From positions 1,643,487-1,707,486 of the forward strand of contig NZ_PYWK01000001.1 in assembly GCF_003049645.1 (NCBI RefSeq): a DNA stretch of 64,000 nt. Reading direction: 5' to 3'. The stretch comes from Metasolibacillus fluoroglycofenilyticus (GTDB lineage: Bacteria > Bacillota > Bacilli > Bacillales_A > Planococcaceae). Both the position numbers and the translations under genes were made by a program. The notes below the pieces were generated by a model. It worked only from the letters and a program-made list of their open reading frames with translations, ran no database searches and was not told where the DNA came from. This document shows, one piece after another, positions 46,134-55,766 of this stretch (position 1 is its first letter; every line of letters starts with the position of its first letter).

Positions 46134-48557
46134 ATGACAACAGAAAGATTTCAAGATTTACCTTTAGAAGAAGTAATGGGAGACCGCTTTGGTCGCTATT
46201 CAAAATATATCATTCAAGACCGCGCATTACCTGATGCACGCGACGGGTTGAAACCCGTACAGCGCCGTATTTTATATGCAATGTTTAATGAAGGCAATAC
46301 ACATGATAAACCATTCCGAAAATCAGCAAAAACGGTCGGGAATGTAATTGGTAACTTCCATCCGCATGGGGATTCCTCTGTTTATGATGCAATGGTTCGT
46401 ATGAGTCAAGATTGGAAAGCTCGCCATATGCTCATTGAAATGCATGGTAATAACGGCTCTGTTGATGGTGACCCTGCTGCTGCGATGCGTTATACAGAGG
46501 CACGTTTATCAAAGGTGGCGGCTGAAATGCTGCGTGATATTGGTAAACGTACAGTAGATTTCGTCCCGAATTTTGATGATCAAGACATGGAGCCGACTGT
46601 TTTACCAGCGCGCTTCCCAAACTTGCTCGTAAATGGCTCTACAGGGATTTCAGCAGGTTACGCAACCGATATTCCACCGCATAACTTGCAGGAGTCGCTT
46701 GATGCGGTTTTAATGCGCTTAGACAAGCCTGAATGTACAATAGATGATTTAATGACGGTTATAAAAGGACCTGATTTCCCAACAGGTGGCATTATTCAAG
46801 GTGTAGATGGTATAAAAAAGGCATATGAAACAGGTAAAGGTAAAATTATTATTCGGGCAGCTTCTGAAATAGAGGCAATTAAGGGAAACAAAGAGCAAAT
46901 TGTTATTACCGAGCTACCATACGATGTCAATAAAGCAAACTTAATAAAAAAAATAGATGAGCAGCGTTCTGATAAGCGTTTAGAAGGCATTGCCGATGTA
47001 CGCGACGAATCAGACCGCAATGGTTTGCGCATCGTTATCGAAATGAAAAAAGATGTGCAAGCACAAGGTATTTTAAACTATTTATTAAAATCAACGGATT
47101 TACAAATTACGTATAGCTTTAATATGATTGCTATCCATAACAGACGTCCAACATTAATGACGCTACCGCTTATGCTTGATGCCTATATTACCCATCAAAA
47201 GGAAATTGTGAGTAAACGTACAGCCTTTGATTTGGAAAAAGCGAAAGACCGCCTACATATTGTGGAAGGCTTAATGAAGGCGTTGTCAATTTTAGATGAA
47301 GTCATTCAAACTATTCGTTCTTCAGCAGATAAGCGTGACGCAAAAATGAATTTACAGCAAAAATTCAATTTCACTGAGATACAATCAGAAGCAATCGTTA
47401 GCTTACAGCTATATCGTTTAACGAACACAGATATTACCGAGTTACGAGCAGAGCAAGAAGAGTTAACACAGCTTATTGAAAAACTGACAGATATTTTAAA
47501 TGATGATAAAAAGCTAGCACGCGTTATTAAAAATGAGCTACTTGATGTACGTAAACGCTTTGCAGAGCCACGTCGCTCTGTTATCCAAGCAGAAATTGAG
47601 GAAATCAAGTTAACTTTGGATGTGCTTGTCCCAAGTGAGGAAGTGGTCGTAACTGTAACGAAGGATGGTTATATCAAGCGTACAAGCCTTCGCTCACACA
47701 GTGCATCCAATGGTCTGGATTTCGCAATGAAGGAATCCGATTATTTATTGTATGAAGAAATTTTAAATACACAGCACCATTTATTGTTGTTCACGAATAA
47801 GGGGAACTATATTTATCAGCCGATACATGAGCTGCCAGACATTCGTTGGAAGGACCTCGGTCAGCATATTTCAAGCATTGTACCGCTTGATGTAGAGGAA
47901 TTTATTATTGAAGTAATTGGTATCGAGTCATTCCAACAAGAAGATGTATATGTATTTACAGCTACAAAAGACGGACAAATTAAGCGTTCAGCACTTGCTG
48001 ATTATGTTGTCACACGTTATTCAAAGCCTGTAAAAACGATGAACTTAAAAAATGGTGATGAAATGATTTACGCATCGCTTCAAAAGCCTGGGCAGGAAAT
48101 TTTATTAACGAGCAATACGAGCTACACAATTCGCTTTGCTGCGGAAGAGCTGCCGATTACTGGTGTGAGAACGGGCGGTGTAAAAGGGATTGTATTAAAG
48201 GATGGAGAATGCTTAGCGGCTGCAAATTTACTGGAAGGCAATCAAGAGCTCGTCATCGTGACACAGCGTGGCGCAATAAAGCGCATGGCCATTCACGAAG
48301 TAGAAATTGGCAATCGTGCAAAGCGTGGCGTTGTTATTTTAAAAGAGCTAAAAGCAAATCCACATCGTATTTATGCTGTCTTGCCTGTCACTTCACAGGA
48401 CGAGATATTGCTTGAAACGGAACGCGGCGTCCAAGAAACAATTCAAGTAGCAAGCTTATCGCGAGCGGATCGTTACTCAAATGGGTCATTAAGAATTGAC
48501 ACAGTAGGCGACGGGGCTTTAGTAAGAGCGACAATCATAAAAAAAGAGGCGCAATAA
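46134..48557 (+). CDS. parC: DNA topoisomerase IV subunit A
   Basis: 807 residues. The breakage-reunion domain has DGLKPVQRRILYAM, the quinolone-region HPHGDSSVYDAMVRMSQDW (Ser81 and Asp85, the wild-type residues) and the catalytic Tyr120 in MRYTEARLS. A coiled coil (about 370-470) precedes the C-terminal beta-pinwheel (from about 500), whose repeats lack a GyrA-box, in agreement with ParC. It forms the tetramer with ParE. ATG at 46134 follows GAGGGGGACTAATTA, which overlaps the parE end. Confidence 0.96.
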   Translation: MTTERFQDLPLEEVMGDRFGRYSKYIIQDRALPDARDGLKPVQRRILYAMFNEGNTHDKPFRKSAKTVGNVIGNFHPHGDSSVYDAMVRMSQDWKARHMLIEMHGNNGSVDGDPAAAMRYTEARLSKVAAEMLRDIGKRTVDFVPNFDDQDMEPTVLPARFPNLLVNGSTGISAGYATDIPPHNLQESLDAVLMRLDKPECTIDDLMTVIKGPDFPTGGIIQGVDGIKKAYETGKGKIIIRAASEIEAIKGNKEQIVITELPYDVNKANLIKKIDEQRSDKRLEGIADVRDESDRNGLRIVIEMKKDVQAQGILNYLLKSTDLQITYSFNMIAIHNRRPTLMTLPLMLDAYITHQKEIVSKRTAFDLEKAKDRLHIVEGLMKALSILDEVIQTIRSSADKRDAKMNLQQKFNFTEIQSEAIVSLQLYRLTNTDITELRAEQEELTQLIEKLTDILNDDKKLARVIKNELLDVRKRFAEPRRSVIQAEIEEIKLTLDVLVPSEEVVVTVTKDGYIKRTSLRSHSASNGLDFAMKESDYLLYEEILNTQHHLLLFTNKGNYIYQPIHELPDIRWKDLGQHISSIVPLDVEEFIIEVIGIESFQQEDVYVFTATKDGQIKRSALADYVVTRYSKPVKTMNLKNGDEMIYASLQKPGQEILLTSNTSYTIRFAAEELPITGVRTGGVKGIVLKDGECLAAANLLEGNQELVIVTQRGAIKRMAIHEVEIGNRAKRGVVILKELKANPHRIYAVLPVTSQDEILLETERGVQETIQVASLSRADRYSNGSLRIDTVGDGALVRATIIKKEAQ

Positions 48558-48588
48558 AGTGAATGGGGACGTCTTAGTCCCTTGTTAA

Positions 48589-48624
48589 AAAACCATCATC
48601 GCAAACGAATGCGGTGGTGGTTTT
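48589..48624 (+). terminator. terminator after parC
   Basis: AAAACCATCATCGC pairs with GCGGTGGTGGTTTT (G-T pairs), loop AAACGAAT, followed by ATCTT. Confidence 0.85.
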
Positions 48625-48657
48625 ATCTTGATTCAAATTTTTTCAGCGTGTAAAACC

Positions 48658-48682
48658 AAAAGCAGGGCAATGCCCTGCTTTT
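48658..48682. terminator. second perfect hairpin after parC
   Basis: AAAAGCAGGGCA and TGCCCTGCTTTT form a perfect 12-bp stem with a one-base centre. With A and T flanks on both sides it can act as a back-up terminator in either direction. The rest of 48683-48871 holds no gene I can support. Confidence 0.8.
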
Positions 48683-48871
48683 AAGACATTTTCAATGATG
48701 TTTTATCAAAGAAATACCTCGATAAAATAGGAAGGAGTTTCTTTAAAATTTGATAACACTAGATTTAGTAACTTATTCTTGAATTTAAAATAAAATATAG
48801 GACAAGATTTTTCCTTTTTAAACTGTCATTACTTTAAGAAAACTTGACGCTTTGCCCTCTCGCAAACTCTA

Positions 48872-48900
48872 TTGACTTTTCCTCTAGATTGCTATATCAT
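48872..48900 (+). promoter_or_regulatory. promoter of the MFS gene at 48947
   Basis: TTGACT (48872-48877), 17-bp spacer, TATCAT (48895-48900). Good sigma-A match, 46 bp before the start codon. Confidence 0.75.
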
Positions 48901-48946
48901 TCAATTTATTTCGGTTTTCGTTATATTGTGGAAAGGACGATAATAA

Positions 48947-50134
48947 ATGTGGAAAAATAAAAATGTATGGATTGTGCTAATTGGCGAATTTGTCGTTGGC
49001 TTAGGCCTTTGGGCAGGAATTATCGGCAACTTAGCATTTATGCAGGACACAGTGCCCTCTGATTTTCATAAATCGCTCATATTAGCAATCGGTATGATTG
49101 CTGGCGTTGCAGTTGGTCCATTAGCAGGTCGTCTTATTGATTCAACTAGCAAAAAGAAAGTATTAATTATTGCGAGTGCAGGACGAGTTGTCGCTGTTAT
49201 ATTTATGTTTATTGCACTTGCTACAAACTCGGTCATATGGATGCTGTTCTTTTTAATTAGCTTGCAATTGGCAGCGGCATTTTATATGCCGGCATTACAA
49301 GCCGTGATACCGATGATAGTTAAGGATAAAGATTTAATTACCTTAAACGGCTGGCATATGAATGCACGCACAATATCAAGAATTATAGGAACGGCCGCTG
49401 CTGGTTTAATGTTAAGCTATTTAGACGTTAAATGGCTGTATATCGCCTCAATGGTTATGTATGTAGTTATGCTAGCCATTACGTTTACATTTGATTTACA
49501 GGAGCAGAACAAAGCCTTACAGGCGAAAGACAAGAGCAAGGGTAGCTTTAAAGAAGTATACCCGATGCTAAAGGAACATCCAGTTGTGTTAATGACACTT
49601 GTATTAATGGTTATTCCGATATTATTTTTAGGCTCCTTTAATTTGGTCATTATGAAAATTACAGAAATACACCAGTCGCAAAGTTTGTCAGGAATGATTT
49701 ATGCAGTGGAAGGCACAGCTTTCATGCTAGGTGCTGTATTTATTAAACATTTAACAAAAATCGCGAAAACTGGCACAATTTTATTTCTTTCAGTTTTTAT
49801 AATCGGACTTATGGAGCTTATGCTATTTTTATCTGATATAAAACTATTTGCTTTATTAACATTTGCTTTATTCGGCTTTACAGTAGGGTGCTTCTTCCCG
49901 ACAACGATGACTATTTTCCAACGACAAGTACCAAAAGATTATCACGGTCGTTTCTTCTCCTTCCGTAATATGATTGACCAAGTGCTATTTCAGGTTGTCT
50001 TGCTGTCAACAGGGGCGCTACTTGATTTAATTGGCCTTCAGTGGATGGGGATTACATTTGGTGTATTTAGCTTACTATTAAGCTCTTATTTCCTTATTGT
50101 GATTCGTAATAAAAAGATTGAAATGGCTATGTAA
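48947..50134 (+). CDS. MFS transporter, MFS_3/EntS-like (12 TMS)
   Basis: 395 residues with about 12 membrane segments. The loop after TM2 reads GPLAGRLIDSTSKKKVL, as in the EntS/macrolide-efflux branch of the major facilitator superfamily. The substrate is unknown. ATG at 48947 follows GGAAAGGACGATAATAA. It is followed after 60 nt by a second transporter gene. Confidence 0.88.
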   Translation: MWKNKNVWIVLIGEFVVGLGLWAGIIGNLAFMQDTVPSDFHKSLILAIGMIAGVAVGPLAGRLIDSTSKKKVLIIASAGRVVAVIFMFIALATNSVIWMLFFLISLQLAAAFYMPALQAVIPMIVKDKDLITLNGWHMNARTISRIIGTAAAGLMLSYLDVKWLYIASMVMYVVMLAITFTFDLQEQNKALQAKDKSKGSFKEVYPMLKEHPVVLMTLVLMVIPILFLGSFNLVIMKITEIHQSQSLSGMIYAVEGTAFMLGAVFIKHLTKIAKTGTILFLSVFIIGLMELMLFLSDIKLFALLTFALFGFTVGCFFPTTMTIFQRQVPKDYHGRFFSFRNMIDQVLFQVVLLSTGALLDLIGLQWMGITFGVFSLLLSSYFLIVIRNKKIEMAM

Positions 50135-50194
50135 AGCACAGTAAAAAGCTTATACTTATAATACATGTAAAATCGTTAGAGGAGAAATGGCATT

Positions 50195-51100
50195 ATGGCA
50201 TTAGAAAACCGCGGGAAGGGAATTGCACTTGTTCTCCTCGCCGCATTATTTTGGGGCATTTCTGGAACTGTATCTCAGTATTTATTCCAAACGCTACATA
50301 TGAGTACAGAATGGCTTACAACAATACGTTTACTATGTGGAGGTATTATTTTATTAACGGTAGCTTATCGCCAGCAAGGAACTCGTATTTTTCATATTTG
50401 GCGGCAAAAAGCAGATATTCTTGCATTAATTATTTTCGGTGTTATAGGCATGATTGGTGTGCAGTATACATATTTAGCAGCCATTAATTATGGAAATGCA
50501 GCAACTGCCACAGTGTTACAATATTTGGGTCCAGCAATTGTCACAGCCTATTTCATCGCTCTGGCAAAACGCCTTCCGACAATAAAGGAGCTTTTAGCTG
50601 TCGGTTTTGCATTATTCGGTACATTTTTGCTTGTTACACATGGCAATATTCATTCTTTATCTATTTCTAAGGACGCATTTATTTGGGGAATATTATCTGC
50701 ATTTGGCCTAGCGTTTTATACGATTCAGCCAATTCAAGTATTGCGTCGTTGGGGCTCTATGCTCGTAGTAGGGTGGGGGATGATTATTGGTGGCATTGCA
50801 TTTAGCTTCGTTCATCCACCTTGGCATTTTGAAGGGGAATGGCAATTCTCAGCACCTTTTGCTCTATTATTTGTTATTGTATGTGGAACCGTCATAGCTT
50901 TTTATAGCTATTTAGAAAGCATGAAATATTTAACACCTACAGAAACAAGCCTACTTGCTTGTGCAGAACCACTATCAGCAGCAGTAACATCTGTGCTATT
51001 TTTAGGTGTTGCATTTGGCTGGATTGATTGGTTAGGAACATTTTTCATTTTAGGCACAATTGCGATACTCGCTATACAAAAGAAGAAAACCATTTCCTAG
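50195..51100 (+). CDS. EamA-family (DMT superfamily) transporter
   Basis: 301 residues with ten predicted membrane helices in two EamA halves (about 8-140 and 155-295). ALFWGISGTVSQYL starts the first repeat and a conserved Pro/Glu-containing PTETSLLACAEPLSAAVTS closes the second. Such carriers export amino acids or metabolites; the substrate is not readable. ATG at 50195 follows GAGGAGAAATGGCATT. It ends inside a shared terminator. Confidence 0.9.
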   Translation: MALENRGKGIALVLLAALFWGISGTVSQYLFQTLHMSTEWLTTIRLLCGGIILLTVAYRQQGTRIFHIWRQKADILALIIFGVIGMIGVQYTYLAAINYGNAATATVLQYLGPAIVTAYFIALAKRLPTIKELLAVGFALFGTFLLVTHGNIHSLSISKDAFIWGILSAFGLAFYTIQPIQVLRRWGSMLVVGWGMIIGGIAFSFVHPPWHFEGEWQFSAPFALLFVIVCGTVIAFYSYLESMKYLTPTETSLLACAEPLSAAVTSVLFLGVAFGWIDWLGTFFILGTIAILAIQKKKTIS

Positions 51101-51125
51101 AGATTACTCATGGAAATGGTTTTTA
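51086..51125. terminator. terminator overlapping the ends of two convergent genes
   Basis: AAAACCATTTCC and GGAAATGGTTTT form a 12-bp stem. The 5' arm lies in the last codons of the EamA gene and the 3' arm in the last codons of the small minus-strand gene. Confidence 0.85.
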
Positions 51126-51277
51126 TATTTTTTATAAGATTGATCAATTGTTTCTTGCCTTGTTTTTGTTTTGCGTTCATGCGTGGAGAAGGCGGTAATG
51201 CCACGCTGCTTCGTCACATCCGTAGCACCTGCACGCTGCTTTGCTAAGCGCTTCTTTTTCGCTTTTGATTGTGTCAT
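51104..51277 (-). CDS. small basic protein, unknown
   Basis: 57 residues starting MTQSKAKKKRLAKQRAG and ending KNHFHE. It is very rich in Lys, Arg and Gln, with no hydrophobic segment. Although short, it has an excellent ribosome site (GAGGTGATAAC before ATG at 51277) and an ordered codon structure. The KAKKKR..KQRAG start and the FSTHERKTKTRQ middle look like a conserved small Bacillales protein, possibly RNA- or ribosome-associated. Function unknown. Confidence 0.7.
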   Translation of the reverse strand: MTQSKAKKKRLAKQRAGATDVTKQRGITAFSTHERKTKTRQETIDQSYKKYKNHFHE

Positions 51278-51519
51278 GTTATCACCTCATTTAACTTCTT
51301 TCAGCGGGTGTCACAGATTTTGAAAAATCGGACGCAATTACACCTCGACGTAATTGATTTATCACCTTAAATAAAAAGTTGATAGGGAACAGCACCAAAT
51401 ATAAAAAATGTGTAATGAGCTAGCTTATTTCATTTTTTATATTAATTTGGAAAAAGCTACTAAAAGCCATTTTCAAATAGTATACCACTAATTTCAGCAA
51501 TTTAATAAAACAAAAAAAC

Positions 51520-51558
51520 TGCCTGAAAAGCGGCGTTTTCGCATACTTTTCAGACAAC
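51520..51558 (-). terminator. terminator of the first symporter gene (TGTCTGAAAAG family)
   Basis: TGCCTGAAAAG pairs with CTTTTCAGACA (one mismatch); an inner GCG...CGC stem extends it. On the minus strand it is followed by GTTTTTTTG. The gap 51278-51519 holds no further gene. Confidence 0.75.
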
Positions 51559-51568
51559 TTCATTGTTT

Positions 51569-53122
51569 TTAGTGAGAAACATCCTGCACAGAAATACCAG
51601 TGTTTGCTTTTACATCAACTTCGCGGTATTTCGCTTCGTCTGCTTTTTCTTTCGATAGAAGTGTACCAATCCAACCACCGATGAAGCCTAATGGAACAGA
51701 AATTAATGCAGGGTTTGATAACATAATTAATGGTTCACCTACAAAAATAGCTTTACCTTCTGGACCCCAAACGTTTGGTGATACAGCTACTAATACAAGT
51801 GCAGAAATTAAACCTGTTAACATCGCTGTAACCGCACCTGTCGTATTAAAGCGTTTCCAATAAATTGTGTAAATAATTACTGGTAAGTTTGCAGAAGCTG
51901 CAATACAGAACGCTAACGATACTAAGAATGCTACGTTTAATGTTTGTGCACCTAAAGCTAAAACAATTGATACGATAGAAATTGTAATCGAACCGATACG
52001 AGCAGCAAGAACTTGCTCTTTTTCAGTAATTTTACCTTTTTTAATAATTTGACCATAAATATCATGTGACAGGGCAGATGCACCTGAAAGTACTAAACCA
52101 GCAACTACCGCTAAAATTGTCGCGAATGCTACCGCGCAGACAAATGAGAATAAAATATCGCCACCTAATGCTTCCGCAAGAAGTGGAGCAGCCATATTAC
52201 CTGCTGCGTTTGCTGCAACGATTTTCTCTTTACCTACGAATGCTGCCGCACCGAATCCTAAGAAAATTGTTAAAACATAGAAAAGTCCAACAATCCAAGT
52301 AGCCCAAATTACTGAAGAACGTGCTGTTTGAGCATCTTTTACTGTGAAGAAACGCATTAAAATATGAGGAAGACCTGCTGTACCTAATACTAACGCAATC
52401 ATCATAGAAATAGTATCAAGACCATCTGTGTAACGTAAACCTGGGTTTAAGTATGCTTCGCCATGCTCTGTAGCAGTAGCCATATCTGAGAACATCTTAG
52501 CAATACTGAAATCGAATTTCGCTAATACTAAGAATGAAATAATTACCGTACCAAGCATTAATAAACAAGCTTTAATAATTTGTACCCAGCTTGTTGCTGT
52601 CATACCACCGAATAATACGTAGATTGTCATCATGAAACCTACTAAAAGAACTGCTACCCAGTAATCAATACCAAGTAATAATTGAATAAGTGCCCCTGCA
52701 CCAACAAGCTGTGCAATCATATAGAATAATACAATTGTAATTGTACTTAGTGCAGCCGTTCCACGAACTTTTGATTGATTGAAACGAGCTGTAATCATAT
52801 CAGCTAATGTGAATCGACCTAAGTTACGTAAAGGCTCTGCCACGATATAAAGTACTACTAAGTAAGCAACTAAATAGCCTAGAGAGAAGAAGAAGCCGTC
52901 AAAGCCGAAAAGGGCAACTGACCCAGCAATTCCTAAGAATGATGCAGCCGATAAATAGTCACCAGCAATAGCTAGTCCATTTTGCCAGCCTGTTAAACCT
53001 CCACCAGCTGTATAGAAATCACTTGCTGAAGAAGTACGTTTTGAAGCCCACCAAGTAATAACTAATGTTAAACCTACAATACCTACGAAAAACGAAATGG
53101 CCGTTAAGCTCATACCCTCCAT
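51569..53122 (-). CDS. actP: sodium:solute symporter, acetate permease (ActP/YwcA) type
   Basis: 517 residues with about 13 membrane helices. Sodium:solute symporter family signatures are visible: RTSSASDFYTAGGGLTGWQNGLAIAGDYLSAASFLGIAG at the N terminus (named by FYTAGGGLTGWQNG) and GTAGLPHILMRFFTVKDA in the middle. Together with an upstream DUF485 gene this is the usual acetate/small monocarboxylate uptake pair. ATG at 53122 overlaps the DUF485 stop codon, with AGGGGG 8 nt upstream. It is closely similar to the symporter at 53878-55428. Confidence 0.9.
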   Translation of the reverse strand: MEGMSLTAISFFVGIVGLTLVITWWASKRTSSASDFYTAGGGLTGWQNGLAIAGDYLSAASFLGIAGSVALFGFDGFFFSLGYLVAYLVVLYIVAEPLRNLGRFTLADMITARFNQSKVRGTAALSTITIVLFYMIAQLVGAGALIQLLLGIDYWVAVLLVGFMMTIYVLFGGMTATSWVQIIKACLLMLGTVIISFLVLAKFDFSIAKMFSDMATATEHGEAYLNPGLRYTDGLDTISMMIALVLGTAGLPHILMRFFTVKDAQTARSSVIWATWIVGLFYVLTIFLGFGAAAFVGKEKIVAANAAGNMAAPLLAEALGGDILFSFVCAVAFATILAVVAGLVLSGASALSHDIYGQIIKKGKITEKEQVLAARIGSITISIVSIVLALGAQTLNVAFLVSLAFCIAASANLPVIIYTIYWKRFNTTGAVTAMLTGLISALVLVAVSPNVWGPEGKAIFVGEPLIMLSNPALISVPLGFIGGWIGTLLSKEKADEAKYREVDVKANTGISVQDVSH

Positions 53123-53442
53123 CAGCTATTCCCCCTTTCATATTCCTCAATGATTGCCTTCGCATCTTTATCAAATTTCGATGCTTTAGAGATATATAAG
53201 TGTGCTAGACCCCATGTCATAATGAAGAGGCCTGCTGAGTATACCCATACCCATGTAATGTCTCCAATCGCTTTTGCGTGTAAGATTTTTGTGTACGAAG
53301 TTAGCACTGGTAATGTCATATACGCAATTAAGAAAATGACTGCTAATGTCCATACGAATGAATTCTTTTTCTTTACTAGTTGTTTAAAAGAGTCAAGTTG
53401 CGCAATTTTGTCATAGTCAATGTGCTTTTGTTGATTTCCCAT
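53122..53442 (-). CDS. DUF485 membrane protein (symporter partner)
   Basis: 106 residues with two membrane helices (about 30-50 and 65-85); ITWVWVYSAGLFIMTW is the DUF485 signature. These small proteins accompany ActP-type symporters (YjcH/YwcB); their exact role is not known. ATG at 53442 follows GGGGGGATAAGATTT. The stop overlaps the symporter start, so the two are translationally coupled. Confidence 0.9.
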   Translation of the reverse strand: MGNQQKHIDYDKIAQLDSFKQLVKKKNSFVWTLAVIFLIAYMTLPVLTSYTKILHAKAIGDITWVWVYSAGLFIMTWGLAHLYISKASKFDKDAKAIIEEYERGNS

Positions 53443-53840
53443 AAATCTTATCCCCCCAATTTCGTCTAAAATTACTGCTTATTGTATGTAAATTTCTCTA
53501 TCAAGAATTTACAATTTTCATTCTATTTTACCGTTCACAAAATTGCAATAGTTTTTGAAAAAATTATGTGAAAAAAATTTTTAGAAAAATAACTTGAGCG
53601 AGAAAATTTATAAAGTGAGGGGAGAAAAAAATGAATTTCCGAGGAAGACATTATTTTAAAAATGTTGATATATCAAGGTTAATATAGAACTTGACAAACA
53701 ATATCTTTTCGTAAAAGAGAATATTTTTGTGTTTTCGACCGATTTTTAACCCTTTTAAAAAGGTGATTTTCGAAAGCGATTTACCTAAAATTAATATAGT
53801 CTAATAAGTTTTTTTGTCAATTTATATACTAAAAAAACAA
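53443..53840. other. intergenic region between the two symporter modules
   Basis: About 400 bp, very AT-rich, which must contain the minus-strand promoter of the first module. A weak catabolite-site-like sequence (CGAAAGCGATTTAC near 53769) matches the consensus poorly. No gene or repeat seen. Confidence 0.5.
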
Positions 53841-53872
53841 CAAGTCATCTTTTAATAAAAAAAGATGACTTG
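53841..53872 (-). terminator. terminator of the second symporter gene
   Basis: CAAGTCATCTTTT and AAAAGATGACTTG form a 13-bp stem; on the minus strand the tail is TTGTTTTTTTA. Confidence 0.85.
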
Positions 53873-53877
53873 ACAAA

Positions 53878-55428
53878 TTAATGTGTCACATCTGACACAG
53901 ATATTCCTGTATTTGCCTTAACTCGTATTTCCTTGAAAATAATTTCTGACTCTTTCTGTTTTTGCTTAGTCGTTGATAAAATTGTCCCTAAATAACCCGC
54001 AAGAAAACCTAATGGAATCGTAATAATAGCTGGTACAGCTAAATTAACTAAAGGTTTCCCAACAAAAATCGCCGTACCTGCCTCACTCCAAACATTCGGA
54101 CCTAATGCACCAAGTATTAAGCAAGAAACCAAACCTGTTACAATGGATGCTACTGCACCTGTAGAATTAAACTTCTTCCAGTAAATTGTGTACAAAATCA
54201 CAGGTAAATTTGCCGAAGCACCAATGCAGAAGGCAAATGACACTAAGAAGGAAACATTCAAGCTTTGCGCGAACAGCGCTAGAATAATTGAAACAATTGC
54301 GATTGAAATAGAACCAAGACGAGCTGCAATGACTTGTTGCTTTTCTGTTAGCTTACCATCTTTAATAATTTCACCATAAATATCGTGTGAAATAGCGGAA
54401 GCACCTGTTAATACTAGCCCTGATACAACCGCTAAAATTGTAGCAAATGCTACAGCACTAATAAATGATAATAAAATATTGCCACCTAAAAACTCTGCAA
54501 GTAGCGGAGCAGCGGTATTTCCAGCAGCGCTAGCAGCCTTAATTGCGTCAAAACCGACAAAATGCATCGCACCAAAGCCTAAGAAAATTGTCAGCGAGAA
54601 GAAAATCGCTGTAATCCAAGTAGCAAATGAAATAGAAGTTCTTGCTGTTCTTGCATCTTTTACTGTAAAGAAGCGCATTAAAATATGCGGTAAGCCAGAT
54701 GTTCCTAATACAAGGGCCATCATCATCGATACAGAATCAATTGTTGATGTATATTTTATACCTGGCACTAAATATTCCTTCCCATGATCCTGTGCAATCG
54801 TATCAAACATTTTTACTAGATTAAAATCAAACTTATAGAATACTAAAATTGCAAGAAGGGCAGTACCGAATAGCAATAAGCCAGCTTTAATAATTTGCAC
54901 CCAGCTTGTTGCCGTCATGCCACCAAACAATACGTATGTTGTCATCATCACACCAACAATTAACACAGCAATCCAATATTCGATACCAAATAATAGCTTG
55001 ATTAATGCACCAGCACCTACAAGCTGGGCAATCATATAGAAAATAACGATAATAATCGTTCCCGTTGCTGCAACTCCACGCACTCGTTTTTCATTAAAGC
55101 GGGCTGTAAGCATATCTGCTAATGTATAGCGTCCTAAATTACGCATTGGCTCTGCGATGACATATAGCAATACTAGATTTGCCACAACATAACCGACAGA
55201 AAAGAAGAAGCCATCAAAGCCAGTTAAAGCAATCGCACCAGATACGCCTAAAAACGCTGCAGCGGATAAATAGTCACCTGCAATTGCAAAGCCATTTTGC
55301 CAGCCAGTTAGACCGCCACCAGCCGTATAAAAATCACTAGCAGAGGAAGTTCTTTTCGCCGCAATATACGTAATAATTAATGTTAATCCAACAATCCCAA
55401 GAAAAAAGCCGGTTGATACTAAATTCAT
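53878..55428 (-). CDS. actP: sodium:solute symporter, acetate permease type (second copy)
   Basis: 516 residues, strongly similar along its length to the 517-residue symporter at 51569: same RTSSASDFYTAGGGLTGWQNG start, same GTSGLPHILMRFFTVKDA centre and same VKANTGISV.DV.H end. The two are paralogues from a module duplication. ATG at 55428 follows GGAGG, which is part of the DUF485 C-terminal codons, so the genes are coupled. The substrate is probably acetate or a related short monocarboxylate. Confidence 0.9.
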   Translation of the reverse strand: MNLVSTGFFLGIVGLTLIITYIAAKRTSSASDFYTAGGGLTGWQNGFAIAGDYLSAAAFLGVSGAIALTGFDGFFFSVGYVVANLVLLYVIAEPMRNLGRYTLADMLTARFNEKRVRGVAATGTIIIVIFYMIAQLVGAGALIKLLFGIEYWIAVLIVGVMMTTYVLFGGMTATSWVQIIKAGLLLFGTALLAILVFYKFDFNLVKMFDTIAQDHGKEYLVPGIKYTSTIDSVSMMMALVLGTSGLPHILMRFFTVKDARTARTSISFATWITAIFFSLTIFLGFGAMHFVGFDAIKAASAAGNTAAPLLAEFLGGNILLSFISAVAFATILAVVSGLVLTGASAISHDIYGEIIKDGKLTEKQQVIAARLGSISIAIVSIILALFAQSLNVSFLVSFAFCIGASANLPVILYTIYWKKFNSTGAVASIVTGLVSCLILGALGPNVWSEAGTAIFVGKPLVNLAVPAIITIPLGFLAGYLGTILSTTKQKQKESEIIFKEIRVKANTGISVSDVTH

Positions 55429-55430
55429 GA

Positions 55431-55766
55431 TTATTTTCCTCCTTTATATTCAGCTAATACTGCCTGTGCTTGACGATCAAACTTTGCAGCGATTTTTCCA
55501 TAAACCGTGCATAGCACAACAGTCATAATAAAGAGGGCAGCAGAGTATACCCATACCCAAGTAATTGAGCCAACCGCATTCTGTTGTAGAACAGTAGTGA
55601 AGGCTAATATCGGTAAAAAGATATAAATTGTTAAAAATACTGCAGTAATCGTGAATAACAGCTTATTCTTTTTCTTCACAAACGTGTTAAAGGACTCCAT
55701 TTGATTAATTTTCTCATAGTTAATCTCATTGCTTTTGTTACTTTTTGTTGCTAAAACAGTGCTCAT
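55431..55766 (-). CDS. DUF485 membrane protein (second copy)
   Basis: 111 residues with the same two-helix layout and SITWVWVYSAALFIMTV signature as the copy at 53122. The two differ more than the symporters, chiefly in the N-terminal Ser/Asn-rich extension. ATG at 55766 follows AGGGGGATATTT; the frame continues upstream to 55817 without a ribosome site. It ends 2 nt before the symporter start. Confidence 0.88.
   Translation of the reverse strand: MSTVLATKSNKSNEINYEKINQMESFNTFVKKKNKLLFTITAVFLTIYIFLPILAFTTVLQQNAVGSITWVWVYSAALFIMTVVLCTVYGKIAAKFDRQAQAVLAEYKGGK

Noticed and set aside
53766-53784. Possible catabolite (cre) site between the symporter modules
   Set aside because: CGAAAGCGATTTAC differs from the consensus at both ends; too weak to claim.
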